DNA of 64,000 nucleotides from a bacterium (GCA_035281585.1 DATEDP010000167.1:20616-84615); one strand, 5' to 3'. Shown: positions 1 through 9,548, numbered from the stretch's first letter. Notes: a model not told the origin generated them from the sequence alone. Translations and numbers: made by a program.

Positions 1-6
1 CGATCT

Positions 7-44
7 TTAAATCCCCCCTACCCCCCCTTTTTCAAAGGGGGGAA
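7..44. repeat. Family A palindromic repeat, single arm
   Basis: A C-run, a short TTTTTCAAA centre and a G-run form a small hairpin, preceded by TTAAATCCCCCC. The same arm recurs near 3.6, 10.3, 32.1, 42.8 and 52.7 kb. Here it overlaps the 3' end of tsaC and supplies its last codons and stop. Confidence 0.9.
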
Positions 45-635
45 AATTTTTTCCAAGTCGGCGAAGGGAATCTCTCCCTCTCGAATCAATTTCAAACTTT
101 CATTCTCGACCTTCACCACGGTTGAGCCCTTCGAGGCCGGCAAATCGCCGCCGTTCAGCCAAGCCAGATCGGTGTCGCCGAAGTAGTCCCGAAGCTCGGC
201 CGCTTTCGTCGCCGCCGGCTTGCCGCTCAAGTTGGCGCTGGTCGTCGTGATCGGAGCGCCGAAGTCCCGGACCAGCCGCTGTGCCAGCGAGTCGGAGCTC
301 CAGCGAAGGCCGACATAGCCCCCCGCCGAGAGCAGCTTGGGCAAAAGCCCGGCCCGGGCCGGCAAGACCAAGGTCAAAGGCCCTGGTAAAAAATTATTGA
401 TTATTTTCAATATCTTATCATCTAAATCTACAACCAATGATTTCAATTCTTCCAGTCCCGAAACCAGCACCGAGACCGTCCGATCGGCTCCCCGTCCCTT
501 GAGTGCGAAGAGCTTGTCCAGTGCCGCCTCCTGGCGGATGTCCACGCCCAATCCGTAGAAAGTTTCGGTGGGATAGGCCAGGGGCTCGCCCCGGCGCAAG
601 GTTTCCAGGCCCTGCTGGAAATCGACTTCGCGCAA
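18..635 (-). CDS. tsaC: L-threonylcarbamoyladenylate synthase (TsaC/Sua5/YrdC family)
   Basis: Makes threonylcarbamoyl-AMP from threonine, bicarbonate and ATP for the t6A modification of ANN-decoding tRNAs. The protein is 205 residues, the short TsaC form without the Sua5 C-terminal domain. Typical motifs are [11 protein letters not shown] near residue 20, the KGR loop near 47, [11 protein letters not shown] near 85 and TTSANLSG near 131. The start is TTG directly after the purE stop (TGA-TTG), so it is probably translated by coupling. The final residues, PPLKKGG, are encoded by a family A repeat and are not expected in the family. Last gene of a purD-methyltransferase-purE-tsaC run. Confidence 0.92.
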   Translation of the reverse strand: MREVDFQQGLETLRRGEPLAYPTETFYGLGVDIRQEAALDKLFALKGRGADRTVSVLVSGLEELKSLVVDLDDKILKIINNFLPGPLTLVLPARAGLLPKLLSAGGYVGLRWSSDSLAQRLVRDFGAPITTTSANLSGKPAATKAAELRDYFGDTDLAWLNGGDLPASKGSTVVKVENESLKLIREGEIPFADLEKIFPPLKKGG

Positions 636-1136
636 TCAGAGGCTCTCGTTTTTGGCCAAGAGTTTCTCGGCGTTCTTGCGGCGCTGCTCCTCGAGCTTCT
701 TGGCCAGCTCGGGCTGGCTCGCCGCCAAAATCTGCACCGCCAAAAATCCGGCATTCTTGGCGCCGGCCTTGCCGATCGCCACCGTCGCCACCGGGATTCC
801 GGCCGGCATCTGGACGGTGGAAAGCAGCGAATCCATCCCGCCCAGCGGCGAAGCGTCGAGCGGAACGCCGATCACCGGCTTCACCGTCTTCGAGGCGACC
901 GCGCCGGCCAGATGGGCCGCCATTCCGGCCGCCGCGACGTAAACTTTCAGCCCGCGGCCTTCGGCTTCCTTCATATAGGCGGCCAGGGCTTCCGGCGTCC
1001 GGTGGGCCGAGAGGACCCGGAGCTCGCTGACGAGGCCGAATTCCTTCAGCACCTCCTGGCAAGCTTTCATGGTTTCGAGATCGCTGTCGCTACCCATCAG
1101 GATGGCGACATCCAAAGTGGATTTCGTGGACGTCAT
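636..1136 (-). CDS. purE: N5-carboxyaminoimidazole ribonucleotide mutase
   Basis: Class I PurE of purine synthesis, converting N5-CAIR to CAIR in the cytoplasm. At 166 residues it has the usual length. Visible motifs are MGSDSD near residue 14, the catalytic SAHRTP near 43, [10 protein letters not shown] near 69 and GGMDSLLS near 98, followed by [13 protein letters not shown]. The start overlaps the stop of the upstream methyltransferase by 4 bp (ATGA) and its stop abuts tsaC. No purK is seen in the window; class I PurE normally needs PurK, so it should lie elsewhere. Confidence 0.96.
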   Translation of the reverse strand: MTSTKSTLDVAILMGSDSDLETMKACQEVLKEFGLVSELRVLSAHRTPEALAAYMKEAEGRGLKVYVAAAGMAAHLAGAVASKTVKPVIGVPLDASPLGGMDSLLSTVQMPAGIPVATVAIGKAGAKNAGFLAVQILAASQPELAKKLEEQRRKNAEKLLAKNESL

Positions 1137-1978
1137 GGACTTTCCTTAATTTTGACGGCTCGGGTCATGAGGTAATCCTGCCGCATCTGGTTTTCCTCGA
1201 AATATTCGGCGGCCAAAGCCTCATATTGGCGCCGAAATTCGGCGAGCTTTTCCGGGTCCGAGGCCGAGAGCGTTTCGACCAATCGGACGATGGGGCCGGC
1301 GGTTCGCTCGATCATGGCCCGAAAATGCTGGGGGCTGAGCGCCGGGATCGTCATGCGGCCCACGTCGAATTCAATCCGGCTCACCGCCGAGCCGAGACGC
1401 TGGCGAATGATCTCGGGAACGCCCCATAAGGGCGGCGGGGCGATGCCGGCCGGCAAGGGCGGCAGATAAGCGCCGGCCAAGAGGAAACCCCGTCCGACGA
1501 AGAACTCCGGCGGCCAAGTCGAGAAGGCGAGGATTCCGCCCGGCTTCAGCACCCGGAGCATCTCGGCCACCGCCACTTCGGGACGGGGAGCGAACATGTG
1601 GCCATATTGGCTGAGGACCACGTCGAAGCCGGCGTCTTGGTAAGGCAAAGCTTCGACGTCGCCTTGCCGCCAATCGACCTCGACTTCGGCGATGCGGGAA
1701 TTTTCCCGGGCGAACTCGAGCAAGTGGGGTGTCAAGTCGATCCCGGAAACTTGAGCTCCCGATCGGGCGGCGGTCACCGCCACCACGCCGGTTCCGCAAG
1801 CGACGTCCAAGACCCGCTGGCCGGCTTTCACCCCGGCGAACTTCACCAAGCGCGCCGCCGGAACCGCTGAAAAAACCCCGAGCGGCGCGAAGTGAGCCCA
1901 CCTCAGCTTTTGCTCTTCCTTGAAAGACGCTAATGGATCCATGGCCGTCGAACCTATCATCGGACCTGATTTCGTCAA
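1133..1978 (-). CDS. Class I SAM-dependent methyltransferase (Methyltransf_11 type)
   Basis: A Rossmann-fold methyltransferase of 281 residues. The SAM-binding motif VLDVACGTG is near residue 57, the acidic end of strand 2 is GIDLTP near 78, and motif IV/post-I region is FDVVLSQYGHMF near 118, followed by MLRVLKPGG. The substrate cannot be read from sequence; the fold resembles UbiE-like and many small-molecule methyltransferases. It lies between purD and purE in one operon with a 25 bp gap to purD and a 4 bp overlap with purE, but no methylation step is known in purine synthesis. Alternative starts at residues 7 and 13 are possible. Confidence 0.85.
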   Translation of the reverse strand: MTKSGPMIGSTAMDPLASFKEEQKLRWAHFAPLGVFSAVPAARLVKFAGVKAGQRVLDVACGTGVVAVTAARSGAQVSGIDLTPHLLEFARENSRIAEVEVDWRQGDVEALPYQDAGFDVVLSQYGHMFAPRPEVAVAEMLRVLKPGGILAFSTWPPEFFVGRGFLLAGAYLPPLPAGIAPPPLWGVPEIIRQRLGSAVSRIEFDVGRMTIPALSPQHFRAMIERTAGPIVRLVETLSASDPEKLAEFRRQYEALAAEYFEENQMRQDYLMTRAVKIKESP

Positions 1979-2003
1979 TCCGAATCCGCTGGCCTGAGCG
2001 CGG

Positions 2004-3269
2004 CTAGCCCCGCTTCAAGCCTCGAGCCGCGATGTCCTTGCGGTAATGCATGCCGGAAAAGGAGATCTTCGAAACCGCGGCATAGGCCTGCTTCACCGCC
2101 GCCGCCAAGTTTTCGCCCAGGGCGGTAACGGTGAGGACCCGGCCGCCATTGGTCGTCCAGCGGCCGTCCTGCCGGGCGGTGCCGGCGTGGAAGACCGCGG
2201 CCTCGGCGCCGGCTTGGTCCAAGCCGCGGATCTCGTCGCCCTTGCGCGGATTCGCCGGATAACCCGAAGCGGCGAGGACGACGCAGACCGCGCTGCCCGG
2301 CTTCCAGCGCGGCTTGGCCTCGGCCAGCCGGCCCTCGAGCGCGGCCTCGAAGAGCTCGATCCAATCGCTGTCCAGCCGCGGCAAGAGCACTTCGGCCTCG
2401 GGATCGCCGAAACGGACGTTGTATTCCAAAACATAGGGCTTGCCGCGACAGATCATCAGCCCGGCATAGAGCACGCCGGTGAAGGGCCTCCCCTCCTCGC
2501 GCATCCCGGCCAAGGTCGGAGCGATGATCGTACGCAGGATCTCTTTCGACAAGGCCTCGTCCATCACCGGCGCCGGCGAGTAGGCGCCCATCCCGCCGGT
2601 GTTGGGACCTTGATCGCCGTCGTTCAGACGCTTGTGGTCTTGGGAGGAAGCCAGGGCCAGGCCTTGGACGCCGTCGCAGAGCACCATGTAGGAGAGCTCT
2701 TCGCCGTCGAGAAACTCCTCGATCAGGAGTTGGTAATCGCCGAACTCCTTCTGCACCAAGATGCGCTCGACGCCGTCCAAGGCTTCTTCCAAGTTGAGCG
2801 GAATCAGGACACCCTTGCCCGCGGCCAAGCCGTCGGCCTTGAGGACCCAGCGGGTCGCGGCATTGTCGCGAAGGAATTTCTTCGCGGCCTCGGCCTCGGT
2901 GAAGACCTGGTAGCGGGCGGTGGGAATTTTGTATTTTTTCAAAAAATCCTTGGTGAAGACCTTGCTGGCCTCGAGGACGGCGGCGTCTTTCTTGGGACCG
3001 AAGGCCTTGAGTCCGGCGGCTTGGAAGGCATCGACCACGCCCTGGGTGAGGGGAACTTCCGGTCCGACCAGCGCCAAGTCGATTTTTTCCTTCTTGGCCA
3101 GCTCGACGAGGCCGGGGACGTCGGCGGCGGCCACCGCCACGCAACGGGCATCCTGGGCGATGCCGGGATTGCCCGGTGCGGCCAGGACCTCGGTGACCTT
3201 GGGGGATTTCTTGGCGGCTTGGACCAGGGCATGCTCGCGGCCACCCGATCCGATGACGAGAATTTTCAT
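2004..3269 (-). CDS. purD: Phosphoribosylamine-glycine ligase (GAR synthetase)
   Basis: ATP-grasp enzyme joining glycine to phosphoribosylamine in purine synthesis. I start it at the ATG that gives MKILVIGSGGREH, the usual family N-terminus; 16 upstream codons remain open but look non-coding. Visible: the N-domain GSGGREHAL, APGNPG near 30, PEVPLTQGVVD near 71, ATP-grasp LKADGLAAGKGV near 139 and NVRFGDPEAE near 280. Length of 421 residues is normal. First gene of the minus-strand run purD-methyltransferase-purE-tsaC, with purH further upstream on the same strand. Confidence 0.96.
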   Translation of the reverse strand: MKILVIGSGGREHALVQAAKKSPKVTEVLAAPGNPGIAQDARCVAVAAADVPGLVELAKKEKIDLALVGPEVPLTQGVVDAFQAAGLKAFGPKKDAAVLEASKVFTKDFLKKYKIPTARYQVFTEAEAAKKFLRDNAATRWVLKADGLAAGKGVLIPLNLEEALDGVERILVQKEFGDYQLLIEEFLDGEELSYMVLCDGVQGLALASSQDHKRLNDGDQGPNTGGMGAYSPAPVMDEALSKEILRTIIAPTLAGMREEGRPFTGVLYAGLMICRGKPYVLEYNVRFGDPEAEVLLPRLDSDWIELFEAALEGRLAEAKPRWKPGSAVCVVLAASGYPANPRKGDEIRGLDQAGAEAAVFHAGTARQDGRWTTNGGRVLTVTALGENLAAAVKQAYAAVSKISFSGMHYRKDIAARGLKRG

Positions 3270-3331
3270 GGGGGAATGGCTAGAAGAAAATTTCCCTTGT
3301 GGCAAGCCCGGCCTCAAGCTAGCGTCCCTCC

Positions 3332-3595
3332 ATGTCTACACCCGTCCGGGCCGAAAAAGCCTTCCAGTTATTGACCGAGCTCAACGAAATCGACGTCGCC
3401 CAGTACCAGGAAATCCTCAAGGATCGCCTGGGCCCGGAAATCCTCGCCGTCTTCGAAAGCTATTGCCGGGAAATCATGCCCGAAGAAGACAACGACGAAG
3501 TGCTGGGCACCCTCGTCCACCTGATGATCACCGGCTTCCTGATCAGCGCCAATGAAGACAAGCCGGTTTTCGGCTCCAAGATCCTCACCGAATAG
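3332..3595 (+). CDS. Small hypothetical protein
   Basis: An 87-residue acidic, mostly helical protein that I do not recognise. It sits divergently from purD (62 bp between starts) and convergently to purH, inside an otherwise minus-strand purine cluster. There is no signal peptide, membrane segment or metal motif. Codon use and the clean fit between neighbours support a real gene, but no Shine-Dalgarno sequence is evident before the ATG. The stop is followed within 25 bp by a family A repeat. Confidence 0.55.
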   Translation: MSTPVRAEKAFQLLTELNEIDVAQYQEILKDRLGPEILAVFESYCREIMPEEDNDEVLGTLVHLMITGFLISANEDKPVFGSKILTE

Positions 3596-3617
3596 CTGAA
3601 AAAATCTTTTTGCGATC

Positions 3618-3748
3618 TTACCCCCCTTTGAAAAAGGGGGGCTGGGGGATTTGAAGCCATGGCCAAGCAATGAGGTCCGATTTACAGGCTTTTTTCTTCC
3701 AGCGACCGCTTGAAATCCCCCTTAATCCCCCTTTTTCAAAGGGGGAAT
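3618..3748. repeat. Family A palindromic element, full inverted pair
   Basis: Two arms of about 38 bp in inverted orientation, each a hairpin of a C-run and a G-run, around a spacer of about 53 bp. The spacer segment ending in TTCCAGCGACCGCT is the reverse complement of the spacer start of the copy at 32070. It fills the junction between two convergent genes and may terminate both. Confidence 0.9.
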
Positions 3749-3751
3749 TCA

Positions 3752-5323
3752 TCAATGCCGGAAATGCCGCATGTCGGTGAAGAGCATCGCCATGCCGTGC
3801 TCGTCGGCGGCGGCGATGACTTCCTCGTCCCGGACCGAGCCGCCGGGCTGGATCACCGCGGTCACGCCGTGGCGGGCGGCCTCGTCGAGGCCGTCGCGGA
3901 AAGGAAAGAAGGCGTCGGAGCCGACGACCGTGCCCTTGAGCGGCGTCGCGGCCTTGAGCGCCGCGATCTTGACCGAATCGACCCGGCTCATCTGGCCGGC
4001 GCCGATGCCGACGGTCCGGTCTTCGTGACAGAAGACGATGGCATTGCTCTTGACGTGCTTGGCCACCTTCCAGGCGAAGTCGAGGGCCTTCAGCTCGGCC
4101 GCGGTCGGTTGGCGCTTCGTGACGACTTTGGCTTCAGCCGCCGGCAGCATCGCGGTGTCGCGGTCCTGGACCAACAATCCGCCGACCACCTTCCGCAAGT
4201 CGAAGCCGCCGATCTCGTAACGCCGGATCGGCAGGGTCTTGAGCAGGCGTAGGTTTTTCTTCTGCTGGAGAATCTCCAAGGCCTCGGGCTCGTAATCGGG
4301 GGCGATGACCGCCTCGAAGAAGGTCTTGCCGATCTCCTCGGCCGCGGCCTTGGTGAGGCCGCGGTTGAAGGCGATGATCCCGCCGAAGGCGCTGACCTCG
4401 TCGCAGGCCTTGGCCTTGAGGAAGGCTTCGGCCACGTCGCCCGAGCTGGTCGCCACCCCGCAGGGGTTGGAATGCTTGACGATGCAACAGGCCGCCAGCT
4501 CGAACTCCTTCACCGTCTCCAGCGCCCCGTCCAAATCCATGATGTTGTTGAAGGAGAGCTCCTTGCCGTGCAGTTGGCGGGCGTTGCCGACGCAGGGCTC
4601 GTCGCGCCAGCCCTCGGAGTAGTAGGCCGCCCGCTGGTGGGGGTTTTCGCCATAGCGCAGGTCGAAGATCTTGCGGTACTGGAGGTTGAGCATGCCGCCG
4701 AACTTCTCGCGCTCGATCGGCTCCGCCGGTGCCTGGAGCGAGGTGAGGAAATTGCTGATCGCCCCGTCGTAGGCCGCGCAGGCGCTGAAGACCTTGGTCG
4801 CCAGCTCGAAGCGCAGCTCGCGGCTCGTCTCCATGCCATTGTTCTCCAGCTCCAGCTTGAGCTTGCCATAGTCGGCTGAGTCGACCAGCACCGTCACGTC
4901 CTCGAAGTTCTTGGCCGCCGCCCGGAGCATGCTGGGGCCGCCGATGTCGATGTTCTCAATCGCCTCCTCGAAGCGGACGCCGGGCTTGGCCACGGTCTGG
5001 GCGAAGGGATAGAGGTTCACCACCACCAGGTCGATGGGCTTGATGCCCTGGCCAGCCATGGCCTTTTGGTGCTCGGGGTTTTTGCGGATATTGAGGATGC
5101 CGCCGTGGATCTTGGGATGAAGGGTCTTGACTCGGCCGTCCATCATCTCGGGAAAGCCGGTGTAGTCGCCGATCGGGATGACCTTGAGGCCGCTTTCCCG
5201 GAGCAGCTTCTCGGTGCCGCCGGTGGAAAGTATCTCGACGCCGCGATCGGCCAAATAACGGGCCAGTTCGACGATGCCGGTTTTGTCGGAGACGCTGAGC
5301 AGCGCCCGCTGAATTTTTGCCAT
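3752..5323 (-). CDS. purH: Bifunctional AICAR formyltransferase / IMP cyclohydrolase
   Basis: Catalyses the last two steps of IMP synthesis. The 523-residue protein has the normal two-domain layout: N-terminal cyclohydrolase with LLSVSDKTG near 8, STGGT near 33, the [11 protein letters not shown] signature near 65 and [15 protein letters not shown] near 128; and the C-terminal transformylase with LRYGENPHQ near 213, the KHSNPCG motif near 271 and the end GSVRDEEVI...HGMAMLFT. The start [14 protein letters not shown] is standard. The stop lies just beyond a family A repeat that separates it from the convergent small gene. Confidence 0.97.
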   Translation of the reverse strand: MAKIQRALLSVSDKTGIVELARYLADRGVEILSTGGTEKLLRESGLKVIPIGDYTGFPEMMDGRVKTLHPKIHGGILNIRKNPEHQKAMAGQGIKPIDLVVVNLYPFAQTVAKPGVRFEEAIENIDIGGPSMLRAAAKNFEDVTVLVDSADYGKLKLELENNGMETSRELRFELATKVFSACAAYDGAISNFLTSLQAPAEPIEREKFGGMLNLQYRKIFDLRYGENPHQRAAYYSEGWRDEPCVGNARQLHGKELSFNNIMDLDGALETVKEFELAACCIVKHSNPCGVATSSGDVAEAFLKAKACDEVSAFGGIIAFNRGLTKAAAEEIGKTFFEAVIAPDYEPEALEILQQKKNLRLLKTLPIRRYEIGGFDLRKVVGGLLVQDRDTAMLPAAEAKVVTKRQPTAAELKALDFAWKVAKHVKSNAIVFCHEDRTVGIGAGQMSRVDSVKIAALKAATPLKGTVVGSDAFFPFRDGLDEAARHGVTAVIQPGGSVRDEEVIAAADEHGMAMLFTDMRHFRH

Positions 5324-5343
5324 GATTAAACCTTTACCTGTAG

Positions 5344-5429
5344 CCTGTCATTCCGAGGACCCGAAGGGCCGAGGAATCTCATACCTCCTTGGTGGGTATG
5401 AGATCCCTCGCTACGCTCGGGATGACAGG
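5344..5429. repeat. Family D inverted repeat (GTCATCCTGAG-like)
   Basis: Arms CCTGTCATTCCGAG and CTCGGGATGACAGG enclose a second perfect inner stem around GAGGAATCTCATACC, giving a long hairpin between mlaD and purH. Related copies are near 11.6, 40.4, 46.4, 48.9 and 50.4 kb. It could act as a terminator for mlaD, whose stop lies 12 bp away. Confidence 0.85.
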
Positions 5430-5440
5430 CCTTCGGCCTG

Positions 5441-6787
5441 TCACCTAGCTAAACTGGCCGTCCCCAGCAAGCTCTTGATGTCCTCGTCGGTGAAGCGCAC
5501 GCCGGCGCCGAAAAACCAGTCGGGATCGTGCTCCTTCGAGATGAAGTCGTCGACGCCGGCCACGAAGAAGAGCGAGCGGGTCAAGTTGAGCTGGGTCAGG
5601 AACTTGAGATGCGGCCGGTCGGCGCTGAAATCGAAGGCCGAGAATTGCAGCCCCACCGGCCCCTTGTTGTAATCGATGCCGAAGCCGCCGGTCGACTCGA
5701 TCAAGCCGCCGCGGACGATGAAGTCCTGGAATTGCTTGCCGAGCTGGGCCGAGAACCGAATTTTGTTGAAATCCTGGGTTTCGGTGGTGACCACGCTGCT
5801 GATCCCGCCGGAGGTGGTGACGGTGGTGATCTGGGTCTTCTCCGAGGGCGAGGGGTTGGGATCGTGCACGACCTCGAAGAGGAAGAATTTGTCGGGCCGA
5901 GTCTGGAACTTGAGGCCGACGTAGTTCTTCACGTCGCCGGTCTCGCCCAAGTACTCCATATGGTACATGAGCTCGGTCTGGATCCGGCGGACGCCGTCGG
6001 TCAAGCCGGAGATGTTCTCCAAGATCTCGTTGGTCTTCTCGACGGTGGTCGGGTCGTTGAGCAATTTGCCGATGCTGCCCTGGCCGTCGTTGACCTTGCC
6101 GGTGATCTCGTTGATCCGGTTCAGCGCGACGTCGATGTCCTCCGAGGAAGAGGACGACAGCCGGCGCAGGTCGTCGGTCAAGGCCCGCATGTTGGCGACG
6201 ATCGCTTCGAGGTTGGCGTTGTTGTTGACGCTGAACTTGGCCATTTGGCCGGTCAGGGTCTGCATGTTCTTGAGGATCTCCGCGGTGTAGGACTTTTCGG
6301 AGACGGTGTAATCCTTCAGGGCGGTGGTGATTTCCTTGAGATCCACCGTCAGGGAAGAAAGATCGCGAACCAATTGCTGGTAATCGGCCGGCGTCTTGAC
6401 CCGCTGGACGGTGCCGCCCTCGGGGATGGCCAAGGCGCCCTCCCGGCCCGGGAAAATCTCGATGTAAGTGTCGCCGAGCACGCCGCGGGTTCGGACTTCG
6501 GCTTCGACGTCGTCGCCGAGCTTGACGTCCTTCTTGAGCTCGATCTCGACCTTGGCCCGGGAATCGGGAGTCAGCTCGACGTTGCTGACCCGCCCCACCG
6601 GGATGCCCGCCACTTGGACCGGCGTCTTGACGGCCACGCCCTCGGCATTGTCCATGAAGGTGTAAATCTTGTACGTTCCGCGGGTGAAGCCGAGCTGGCT
6701 GACGTCGATCGTGATGTAGGCCAGGATCGCGATCGCGAGAATCACGAAGACGCCGACCCTAGCCTCTGTCGAAAACCTGCGCTTCAT
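5441..6787 (-). CDS. mlaD: MlaD/MCE-family lipid-binding protein with long C-terminal extension
   Basis: Periplasmic substrate-binding part of an Mla-type phospholipid transporter. One N-terminal membrane anchor (residues 8-28) precedes a single MCE domain (about 35-115, with GVAVKTPVQVAGIPVG and a VLGDTYIEI strand). Residues 130-290 are a long predicted helical or coiled-coil region. Residues 300-448 alternate polar and hydrophobic residues like antiparallel strands (GGLIESTGGFGIDY). At 448 residues it is far longer than the 183-residue E. coli MlaD. Its start overlaps the stop of mlaF by 4 bp. The strand-rich tail may reach the outer membrane; this is inference. Confidence 0.88.
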   Translation of the reverse strand: MKRRFSTEARVGVFVILAIAILAYITIDVSQLGFTRGTYKIYTFMDNAEGVAVKTPVQVAGIPVGRVSNVELTPDSRAKVEIELKKDVKLGDDVEAEVRTRGVLGDTYIEIFPGREGALAIPEGGTVQRVKTPADYQQLVRDLSSLTVDLKEITTALKDYTVSEKSYTAEILKNMQTLTGQMAKFSVNNNANLEAIVANMRALTDDLRRLSSSSSEDIDVALNRINEITGKVNDGQGSIGKLLNDPTTVEKTNEILENISGLTDGVRRIQTELMYHMEYLGETGDVKNYVGLKFQTRPDKFFLFEVVHDPNPSPSEKTQITTVTTSGGISSVVTTETQDFNKIRFSAQLGKQFQDFIVRGGLIESTGGFGIDYNKGPVGLQFSAFDFSADRPHLKFLTQLNLTRSLFFVAGVDDFISKEHDPDWFFGAGVRFTDEDIKSLLGTASLAR

Positions 6788-7551
6788 CCAATAAAGTCCT
6801 TATCGGCCTTGCCTTGCAGAAAGCTCTGGATCCAGGGATCCTTCGATTCTTGAAACACTTTCGGCGGCCCCTCCTCCAAGATCCGGCCCTCGTGGAGCAT
6901 CGCGACCTTGTCCGCCATCTTCATCGTGGAGGCGATGTCGTGGCTGACCACCACCGACGTCAGGCCAAATCCTTTCTGGGTTTCCATGATCAAATTGTCA
7001 ATGGAATCCGTCAAGATAGGGTCCAAACCGGTGGTCGGCTCATCGTACAGGATGATCTCGGGGTCGAGCATCAGGGCCCGAGCCAATCCGACCCGCTTGC
7101 GCATGCCGCCGGAGAGCTCGCTCGGCATCTTGTGGCCGATGTCCTTGAGGCCGACCCGGCAGAGCTTTTCCTCGACCTTGGCCCGAATTTCCTCCTCGTC
7201 CAATTCGGTGTGCTCGCGAAGGGGGAAGGCGACGTTGTCCAGCACGTTCATCGAGTCGAAGAGCGCCGCGTTTTGGAAGAGCATGCCGAATTTCTTGCGG
7301 AGCTCGTTTTGGCCGGGACCGGAAAGGTCGAAAAATTCCTGACCCTCGATCTTGACTTGGCCCTCGTCGGGCTGGACCAGCCCGATCATGGTCTTGAGCA
7401 GGACGCTCTTGCCCTCGCCGGAGCGGCCGATGATGACGGTGATTTGGCCGCGCGGAATGTCGAGGTTGAGCCCGTTCAAGACCTTCTGAGGCCCGAAGGA
7501 CTTGTGCAGGTCCTGAAGCTGGATCACCGCCGATTTTTCGGCCTTCGCCAT
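6784..7551 (-). CDS. mlaF: Mla-type ABC transporter ATPase
   Basis: Cytoplasmic ATPase energising the lipid transporter. The 255-residue protein has Walker A GRSGEGKS near 42, the Q-loop near 90, signature LSGGMRKRVGLARAL near 146, Walker B ILYDEPTTGLDP near 166 and the switch histidine in VVVSHDI near 199. GRSGEGKS and LSGGMRKRV are characteristic of the MlaF/MKL group. It lies 7 bp after mlaE and overlaps mlaD, as in the common mlaE-mlaF-mlaD order. Confidence 0.94.
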   Translation of the reverse strand: MAKAEKSAVIQLQDLHKSFGPQKVLNGLNLDIPRGQITVIIGRSGEGKSVLLKTMIGLVQPDEGQVKIEGQEFFDLSGPGQNELRKKFGMLFQNAALFDSMNVLDNVAFPLREHTELDEEEIRAKVEEKLCRVGLKDIGHKMPSELSGGMRKRVGLARALMLDPEIILYDEPTTGLDPILTDSIDNLIMETQKGFGLTSVVVSHDIASTMKMADKVAMLHEGRILEEGPPKVFQESKDPWIQSFLQGKADKDFIG

Positions 7552-7558
7552 AAAGCCC

Positions 7559-8386
7559 CTAGTCGGGAAATAGTTGTAGCAGCCAAGTCGCCAAGAAATA
7601 GTTGGCGACCAAAACCGTCACCGAGCCGGCCACCACCGCTTCGGTCGTGCTCCGCCCCACTCCTTCGGCGCCGTTTTTGGTGTGGTAGCCCTTGTAACAG
7701 GCGATCAGGCTGATCACGAAGCCGAAGACCACGCCCTTGATCAGGCCCTGGTAGAAATCGTCGGGCTCGACCAGCAATTGGTAACGGTACAAGTAAGGAC
7801 CCTCGGGGATCTGGAGGAGATAAATCGAGACCAAGTAGGAGCCGAGCAGGCCGAGGGCGTTGAAGACCCCGACCAAGAGCGGCACCATCACGGTGGTCGC
7901 GATCACTCGCGGCACCACCAAATAGTTGACCGGGTGAACCGCCATGCTGCGGAGGGCGTCGATCTGCTCGGTCACCCCCATCGTCCCGATCTCGGCGGCC
8001 ATGGCACTCCCGGCCCGGGCAACGATCATCAGGGCAGTGAAAACCGGCGCCAGCTCCCGCGAAAGGGCGATGCCGACGGTCGAGCCGACCAGGCTTTCGG
8101 CGTTGAAGAGGCGGAAGGCCGAGCCGGTCTGGAGGGCGAAGACCATGCCGGCAAAGAGACCGACCAAGGCGATGATCAGGGTCGAGTTGACGCCGATCTT
8201 CTGCATCTCTCGAATGAGCACCCGGACGTGGAAGGGCCCGATGAAAGTCCAGCGCACGGCGTCGATCGAAAAATAGACGAAGCGCCCCAGGCCTTGAATC
8301 GATTTGGTGAAGGGCCGCCCGAACTGAACCAGTACCCGGTTCAAATCGGGGTTCTTCTCGAAGAAGTCTCGCAGCGCTTGAATCAA
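7559..8386 (-). CDS. mlaE: Mla-type ABC transporter permease
   Basis: Integral membrane permease of the MlaE family, 275 residues with about five hydrophobic segments. Family landmarks are GVNSTLIIALVGLFAGMV near 67, RELAPVFTALMIVARAGSAM near 112, EIGTMGVTEQIDALRSM near 135 and the end GFVISLIACYKGYHTKNGAEGVGRSTTEAVV. The reading frame has an in-frame stop two codons before the TTG at 8386, so TTG is the earliest start; GGGTGAGG just upstream may be the ribosome binding site. It follows alr by only 3 bp. Confidence 0.93.
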   Translation of the reverse strand: MIQALRDFFEKNPDLNRVLVQFGRPFTKSIQGLGRFVYFSIDAVRWTFIGPFHVRVLIREMQKIGVNSTLIIALVGLFAGMVFALQTGSAFRLFNAESLVGSTVGIALSRELAPVFTALMIVARAGSAMAAEIGTMGVTEQIDALRSMAVHPVNYLVVPRVIATTVMVPLLVGVFNALGLLGSYLVSIYLLQIPEGPYLYRYQLLVEPDDFYQGLIKGVVFGFVISLIACYKGYHTKNGAEGVGRSTTEAVVAGSVTVLVANYFLATWLLQLFPD

Positions 8387-8389
8387 GCC

Positions 8390-9508
8390 TCACCCTTCAT
8401 AGACGCGGGGCACCCGGGGCCCGACCGCGCAGAACAGTTCATAGGAGATCGTCCCGGCCCATTCGGCGACCTCTTCGGCCCGCAGCTCCGGGCCCCAGAG
8501 CGTGACCCGATCCCCGAGCTTGGCTTCGGGCAGGTCGGTCACGTCGATCATCGTGAAATCCATGCAGACCCGGCCGGCCACCGGCGCCCGCCGGCCGTTC
8601 ACTAAGACTTGGCCGCGATTGCTGAGGTGCCGGAGATAGCCGTCGGCATAGCCCACCGGCAGGATCGCAATCCGGCTGGTCCGGGCCGCGGTCCAAGTGC
8701 CGCCGTAGCTGACCGCGGTGCCGGCCGGAACGGTCTTCAAGCTGACGATCCGGGTTTCGAAGCTCATCACCGGTTTCAGGCGCCGGCCGGCTTCCAGCCG
8801 CGGATGGGGATTGGCGCCGTAGAGCATGAGGCCGGGCCGGGCCCAATCGTATTCCGGCCCCTTCCCCTCCAAGATCGCGGCGCTCAAGGCGACATGGTAA
8901 ATTTTCGCTTCGGGTCGCGCCCGCTTGAGCTCCGCCGCCGCGGCGGCGAAGCGGGCGAATTGCTCGGCGGTGGGACCTTGGGAGGTCGCATCGGCCTGGG
9001 CCAAATGGGTCAGCACGCCTTCCAATTTCAATTGGGGTGCGGCCGCCAAGGCTTCCAGCATCTTCGGCAGCTCGGCCGGCAACACGCCGAGCCGGGTCAT
9101 CCCGGTATCGATCTTGAGGTGGACCGGCAGCTCGCCTTGGCTGCCGGCTTCGAGGCGGCGAACTTGCTCGATCTCGTAGAGCACCGGCGTCAAGCGGTGG
9201 CGGCGCAGCTCCTCGCCCGAAGCCTCGAAGGGGCCGCCGAAAATGAGGATCGGCGAGACGAGACCGGCCTCGCGCAGCTCGATGCCCTCCTCGGGCGTGG
9301 CGACGCCCAAGGCCACCGCGCCCGCCGATTCCAAGGTCCGGGCCACCGGCACCGCGCCGTGGCCATAAGCGTCGGCTTTCACCACGCCGAGAAGCAGGGT
9401 CTTGGGACCGACCAATTCCTTGGCCAAGGCGAAATTTTCGCGCAGCGCCTTCAGGTCGATGCGCGCCACCGTGGGCCGGAAAGGGTTTGAAAGGCCTGGG
9501 CTATTCAT
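8390..9508 (-). CDS. alr: Alanine racemase
   Basis: PLP enzyme making D-alanine for peptidoglycan. Started at the ATG giving MNSPGLSNPFRPT; a longer frame upstream runs antisense into the next gene and looks non-coding. The PLP lysine is in VVKADAYGHG near residue 40, the GxxTH region is near 155 (LTHLAQAD), RPGLMLYG is near 230, and the catalytic tyrosine region SYGGTWTA is near 274. Length of 372 residues is typical. First gene of an apparent alr-mlaE-mlaF-mlaD operon. Confidence 0.95.
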   Translation of the reverse strand: MNSPGLSNPFRPTVARIDLKALRENFALAKELVGPKTLLLGVVKADAYGHGAVPVARTLESAGAVALGVATPEEGIELREAGLVSPILIFGGPFEASGEELRRHRLTPVLYEIEQVRRLEAGSQGELPVHLKIDTGMTRLGVLPAELPKMLEALAAAPQLKLEGVLTHLAQADATSQGPTAEQFARFAAAAAELKRARPEAKIYHVALSAAILEGKGPEYDWARPGLMLYGANPHPRLEAGRRLKPVMSFETRIVSLKTVPAGTAVSYGGTWTAARTSRIAILPVGYADGYLRHLSNRGQVLVNGRRAPVAGRVCMDFTMIDVTDLPEAKLGDRVTLWGPELRAEEVAEWAGTISYELFCAVGPRVPRVYEG

Positions 9509-9548
9509 GTAAACCCCATAGCCCAACACCCTAAGCCCAGCAACCTCT

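Noticed and set aside
2046..3374. Long plus-strand frame opposite purD (442 codons)
   Set aside because: High GC keeps antisense frames open; purD is a confident gene and this translation has no recognisable domain.
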